Assembly (NCBI GenBank): GCA_929200175.1
Contig: CAKMYR010000070.1
Span: forward strand, 1-6,538
DNA length: 6,538 nt
Source of the DNA: an uncultured Gammaproteobacteria bacterium
GTDB taxonomy: Bacteria; Pseudomonadota; Gammaproteobacteria; PS1; Pseudothioglobaceae
Direction of reading: 5' to 3'
Shown here: positions 6,479 to 6,538 of the stretch, in pieces
Position numbering within the stretch: the first letter of the stretch is position 1
How the letters are laid out: each line of letters opens with the position of its first letter
Made by a program: the position numbers and the translations under genes
Notes under the pieces: generated by a model
The model's input: the letters and a program-made list of their open reading frames with translations, nothing else
Database searches by the model: none
Told to the model about the DNA's origin: nothing

Positions 6479-6538
6479 TTATCAAACTAAAACCTAGTAA
6501 AAATCCCAAAAAAGATAGAATTTGTATCACTAGAGTAC
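6462..6538 (-). CDS. Possible C-terminal end of an upstream membrane protein (partial)
   Basis: In the minus-strand frame one step off that of the protease, the last bases of the window are open from the edge to a TAA at 6462-6464. They encode 24 residues, TLVIQILSFLGFLLGFSLI followed by IAIFY, which look like a membrane helix at a protein's C terminus. If real, this gene overlaps the CPBP start by 17 bp. The other two minus frames here are closed by stops. A chance run of T-rich codons, which always read as hydrophobic, is the alternative, so confidence is low. The family cannot be named from so little. Confidence 0.35.
   Translation of the reverse strand, partial: TLVIQILSFLGFLLGFSLIIAIFY

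Noticed and set aside
6469..6538. Plus-strand open stretch at the right edge (lysine-rich) as the start of another gene
   Set aside because: It has no ATG, GTG or TTG start in frame and no ribosome binding site, and it lies opposite a more plausible minus-strand frame.

Overview
This is an AT-rich stretch (G+C clearly below one third by eye) of a bacterial chromosome carrying tightly packed, conserved housekeeping genes. The protein families point to a gammaproteobacterium: a PepP-type Xaa-Pro aminopeptidase, a YgfX/CptA-like small membrane protein, a Gph-type phosphoglycolate phosphatase, PriA with the full enterobacterial zinc-cysteine spacing, and a short MrtJ-like CPBP protease. The low G+C and short intergenic gaps would suit a host-associated or streamlined marine lineage, but species identity is inference only.

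Layout, left to right. Minus strand: pepP (N-terminal part only, cut by the window edge), a YgfX-like gene and proC, which form one compact transcription unit in the order proC > ygfX-like > pepP (8-bp overlap, then a 5-bp gap). A 52-bp divergent intergenic region leads to plus-strand gph, then bioA after an 84-bp gap. bioA converges with minus-strand priA. A 50-bp divergent gap separates priA from plus-strand ybeY, which converges, 6 bp apart, with a minus-strand CPBP-family intramembrane protease. The last ~77 bases may hold the end of another minus-strand membrane-protein gene overlapping the protease start. No gap exceeds about 85 bp. I see no tRNA, rRNA, CRISPR array, insertion sequence or phage gene.

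Functionally the genes serve separate core jobs: proline synthesis (ProC), peptide trimming (PepP), 2-phosphoglycolate clearance (Gph), the DAPA step of biotin synthesis (BioA), replication restart (PriA), and ribosome/16S rRNA maturation (YbeY). The less standard items are the YgfX-like protein with no SdhE partner in view and the minimal MrtJ-like protease. I found no convincing evidence of a new multi-gene system; the findings are modest and graded accordingly. A recurring observation is that nearly all starts lack a Shine-Dalgarno sequence and two genes appear to start with TTG.
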